Shown: in pieces, positions 11,199 through 12,500 of the stretch
Layout: every line of letters starts with the position of its first letter
Numbering within the stretch: position 1 is the stretch's first letter
Origin: Penaeus vannamei
Taxonomy: Eukaryota; Arthropoda; Malacostraca; Decapoda; Penaeidae
NCBI RefSeq assembly: GCF_042767895.1
Contig: NC_091574.1
Coordinates: 8,339,175 to 8,351,674 of the forward strand
Length of the DNA: 12,500 bases
Reading direction: 5' to 3'
Notes under the pieces: model-generated
What the model saw: the letters and a program-made list of their open reading frames with translations, nothing else
Database searches by the model: none
Told to the model about the DNA's origin: nothing
Translations under genes and position numbers: made by a program

Positions 11199-11343
11199 CC
11201 CCTGCAATCGGGGCTAAGTTTGCCGCTAGCGGGGGGTTTCCGCGTAATAAAACCTACATATTTGCATTGTATAGAGTGAGAGGAATCCAGCGATACCAAA
11301 AATCGTCGATATCGGAGCGGCGAAGGTAATATAGAAAATTACC
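11199..11343 (-). repeat. Right terminal inverted repeat, about 145 bp
   Basis: Reverse complement of 10206-10353. The terminal 68 bp (11276-11343) match closely, and the GC-rich CCCCTGCAATCGGGGC...TTTCCGCG block (11199-11244) matches the corresponding left block with several substitutions. Confidence 0.88.
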
Positions 11344-11351
11344 TCTCATGT
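11344..11351 (+). repeat. Right 8-bp target site duplication TCTCATGT
   Basis: Perfect match to 10198-10205, directly abutting the right inverted repeat. Confidence 0.9.
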
Positions 11352-12356
11352 TACATGGAGAGCGTTGTAAAACATATCTTACCATATTACCTTCAGTCTC
11401 AAGGAAAGGCGAAACTGGCAACTCACTTCGGGCTCAGAAGAACTCGGACTCGCTGACGTATCTATATTCCTGATGCAATTTTCAATTTTTATTCTCTCTA
11501 AAAAGACCAGAATTCAAAGTGAGTTTCCATTGTGCAACTGACGTTAAACAAGACCAAGAATGTAACATTGGTCGTGGCCAAAAATAAAGGGTATTGGTCT
11601 CACACATTATATTACTATGACTGACGCCTCTCTCCTGTGGCTAGTTTTGTCCCATTTGACATGAGTGAGTGGAAGTGTTTAGTTAATATTCTTGTAAAAG
11701 GCGCCCTTCTTTTCTCGATTGAGATATTCTTTACCTAATTATATGAAATGACCTTTGCCTAAATACTCAACCCTGTACTGGTTCTGTAATATACAGGCTA
11801 ACCTATTTTGTCTGTAACAGGTTGTTGGTGCATTACTTATAATCCTGTGTGAAGTGTCTCCATTTGCATGCCATTATGTTAATCACCTTTGATGAGCTCT
11901 CGTGTTTCAAAGGCTGATAACCCTACATCAGGTGTATAAGGGTAATAAGGGAGTTTAATAGAATGAGTTATTGCAGATAATAAGCATTATGAGTTATGTC
12001 TTTGAAGTTATATAATTTAAGCCCTGCATCATATTGGGAAATGTAAGAATTACATACCTGTAACTGTAGATATATATAATTCCAAGAATATTGTACAATA
12101 TAAAAATCATGAGGCCAATTGTAAAGTAAACAAATGGAGATATTTGTAAGATATAGATCAAATAAAGATTACTGCAAAATATATAAATCAAATGAAGATT
12201 AAATCATGATAATCATAGTTTTAATGATTATGATTGCAACGTTGCTAATCGATATGCAAAATCATGTATTATTCATGAATTGTAGTAATCATTGTATTAG
12301 CAAGCCAAGGGATTCACAAGCTATCAAGTTTTTTTGGGGGGGTAGTAGTAGTCTAA
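11352..12356. other. AT-rich flank, no confirmed gene
   Basis: A frame from 11397, just after an acceptor-like TTACCTTCAG, stays open for 47 codons to TGA at 11539-11541 and is in phase with the donor at 10163. It shows no clear transposase motif. Beyond it the sequence is AT-rich. A roughly 32-bp imperfect direct repeat (ATCAAATAAAGATTA / ATCAAATGAAGATTA) lies at about 12155-12201. Confidence 0.4.
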
Positions 12357-12500
12357 AATAAAGTTCTTGAATCTTGTCAACGGTAAGTTTCCTGCCAAAG
12401 TTAAGGTTTTCTAAATTGCAGTTCTTGTCGAAGATAAATTTCTTGTCTAAGGTAAGGTTCTTCTCGAAGGTAAAGTTTTTGTCTAAGGCAAGGTTTTTGT
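12357..12500 (+). repeat. 18-bp minisatellite, continuing past the window
   Basis: Degenerate tandem units close to GGTAAGTTTCTTGTCTAA. The period is exactly 18 bp over the last five units (about 12415-12500), while earlier units include one of 16 bp. The array is cut off by the window end. The minus-strand frames are not convincingly coding. Confidence 0.85.

Larger units (their letters stand above)
10206..11343. mobile_element. 1138-bp non-autonomous DNA transposon with long TIRs and cargo
   Basis: The ends start GGTAATTTTCTATATTACC on both sides in inverted orientation, flanked by a perfect 8-bp TSD. The outermost 67-68 bp of the two arms differ at only about four positions plus one indel. 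Similarity continues inward to about 147 bp. Further inverted blocks exist: 10497-10541 pairs with 11093-11137. Extra TIR-like segments lie at 10551-10585 and 11159-11197. Between the arms (about 10593-11050) lies GC-richer, coding-like cargo. No transposase domain is visible, so it must move in trans. An 8-bp TSD is compatible with hAT, Merlin, P or some Mutator-like elements. The GG terminus argues against hAT (usually CAG). Long TIRs plus cargo recall Mutator-like/Pack elements, while the neighbouring transposase frame hints at Merlin. The superfamily is unresolved. Confidence 0.85.

Overview
This window looks like intergenic and repeat-derived DNA from an invertebrate nuclear genome. The density of simple-sequence repeats suggests a decapod crustacean, perhaps a penaeid shrimp. 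They include several (GA)n arrays, one (CA)n-(TA)n-(TG)n compound array and about 1.6 kb of AAT/GAT-type repeat. That organism call is inference. There is no bacterial-style gene layout, ribosome-binding site or operon. Most long reading frames are by-products of the repeats (poly-Ile/Asn, Arg-Glu, Ser-Leu and Cys-Val/Thr-His strings) and are not genes. I find no complete, intact host protein-coding gene.

Layout. 1-700 (minus strand) is a decayed RTE-like LINE reverse-transcriptase remnant. 1000-1800 is AT-rich and featureless. 1820-3457 is a large trinucleotide repeat field with internal strand switches. 3573-3798 is a small inverted-repeat element with hAT-like ends. It directly abuts 3799-4550 (plus strand), a frameshifted endonuclease domain of an RTE-like LINE. 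5236-5342 is (GA)n. 5517-5880 is a palindromic (CA)n-(TA)n-(TG)n array. 6225-6303 (minus) is a tRNA-derived SINE head with A and B boxes. 7365-8056 is a 692-bp almost pure purine tract with G-quadruplex-type GGGA runs. 8803-8922 is (GA)n. 12357-12500 is an 18-bp minisatellite running off the end.

The most interesting part is 9790-11351. A cluster of promoter-like motifs (CRE half-site, E2F-like site, two CCAAT boxes, one CACGTG) precedes an ATG-led frame at 9955-10163. That frame resembles the N-terminal zinc-binding segment of ISXO2/Merlin-type transposases. It has one in-frame TGA and ends at a splice-donor-like GTAAGC. Just downstream sits a well-preserved 1138-bp DNA transposon (10206-11343), flanked by a perfect 8-bp target duplication (TCTCATGT). 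Its inverted repeats are about 147 bp long, with further inverted blocks inside. Between the arms is a GC-richer cargo with an unidentified minus-strand reading frame (10721-11021) bounded by splice-like signals. It looks like a captured exon, in the manner of Pack-type transposons. Nested insertion, long inverted repeats and cargo make this the best candidate for something undescribed.
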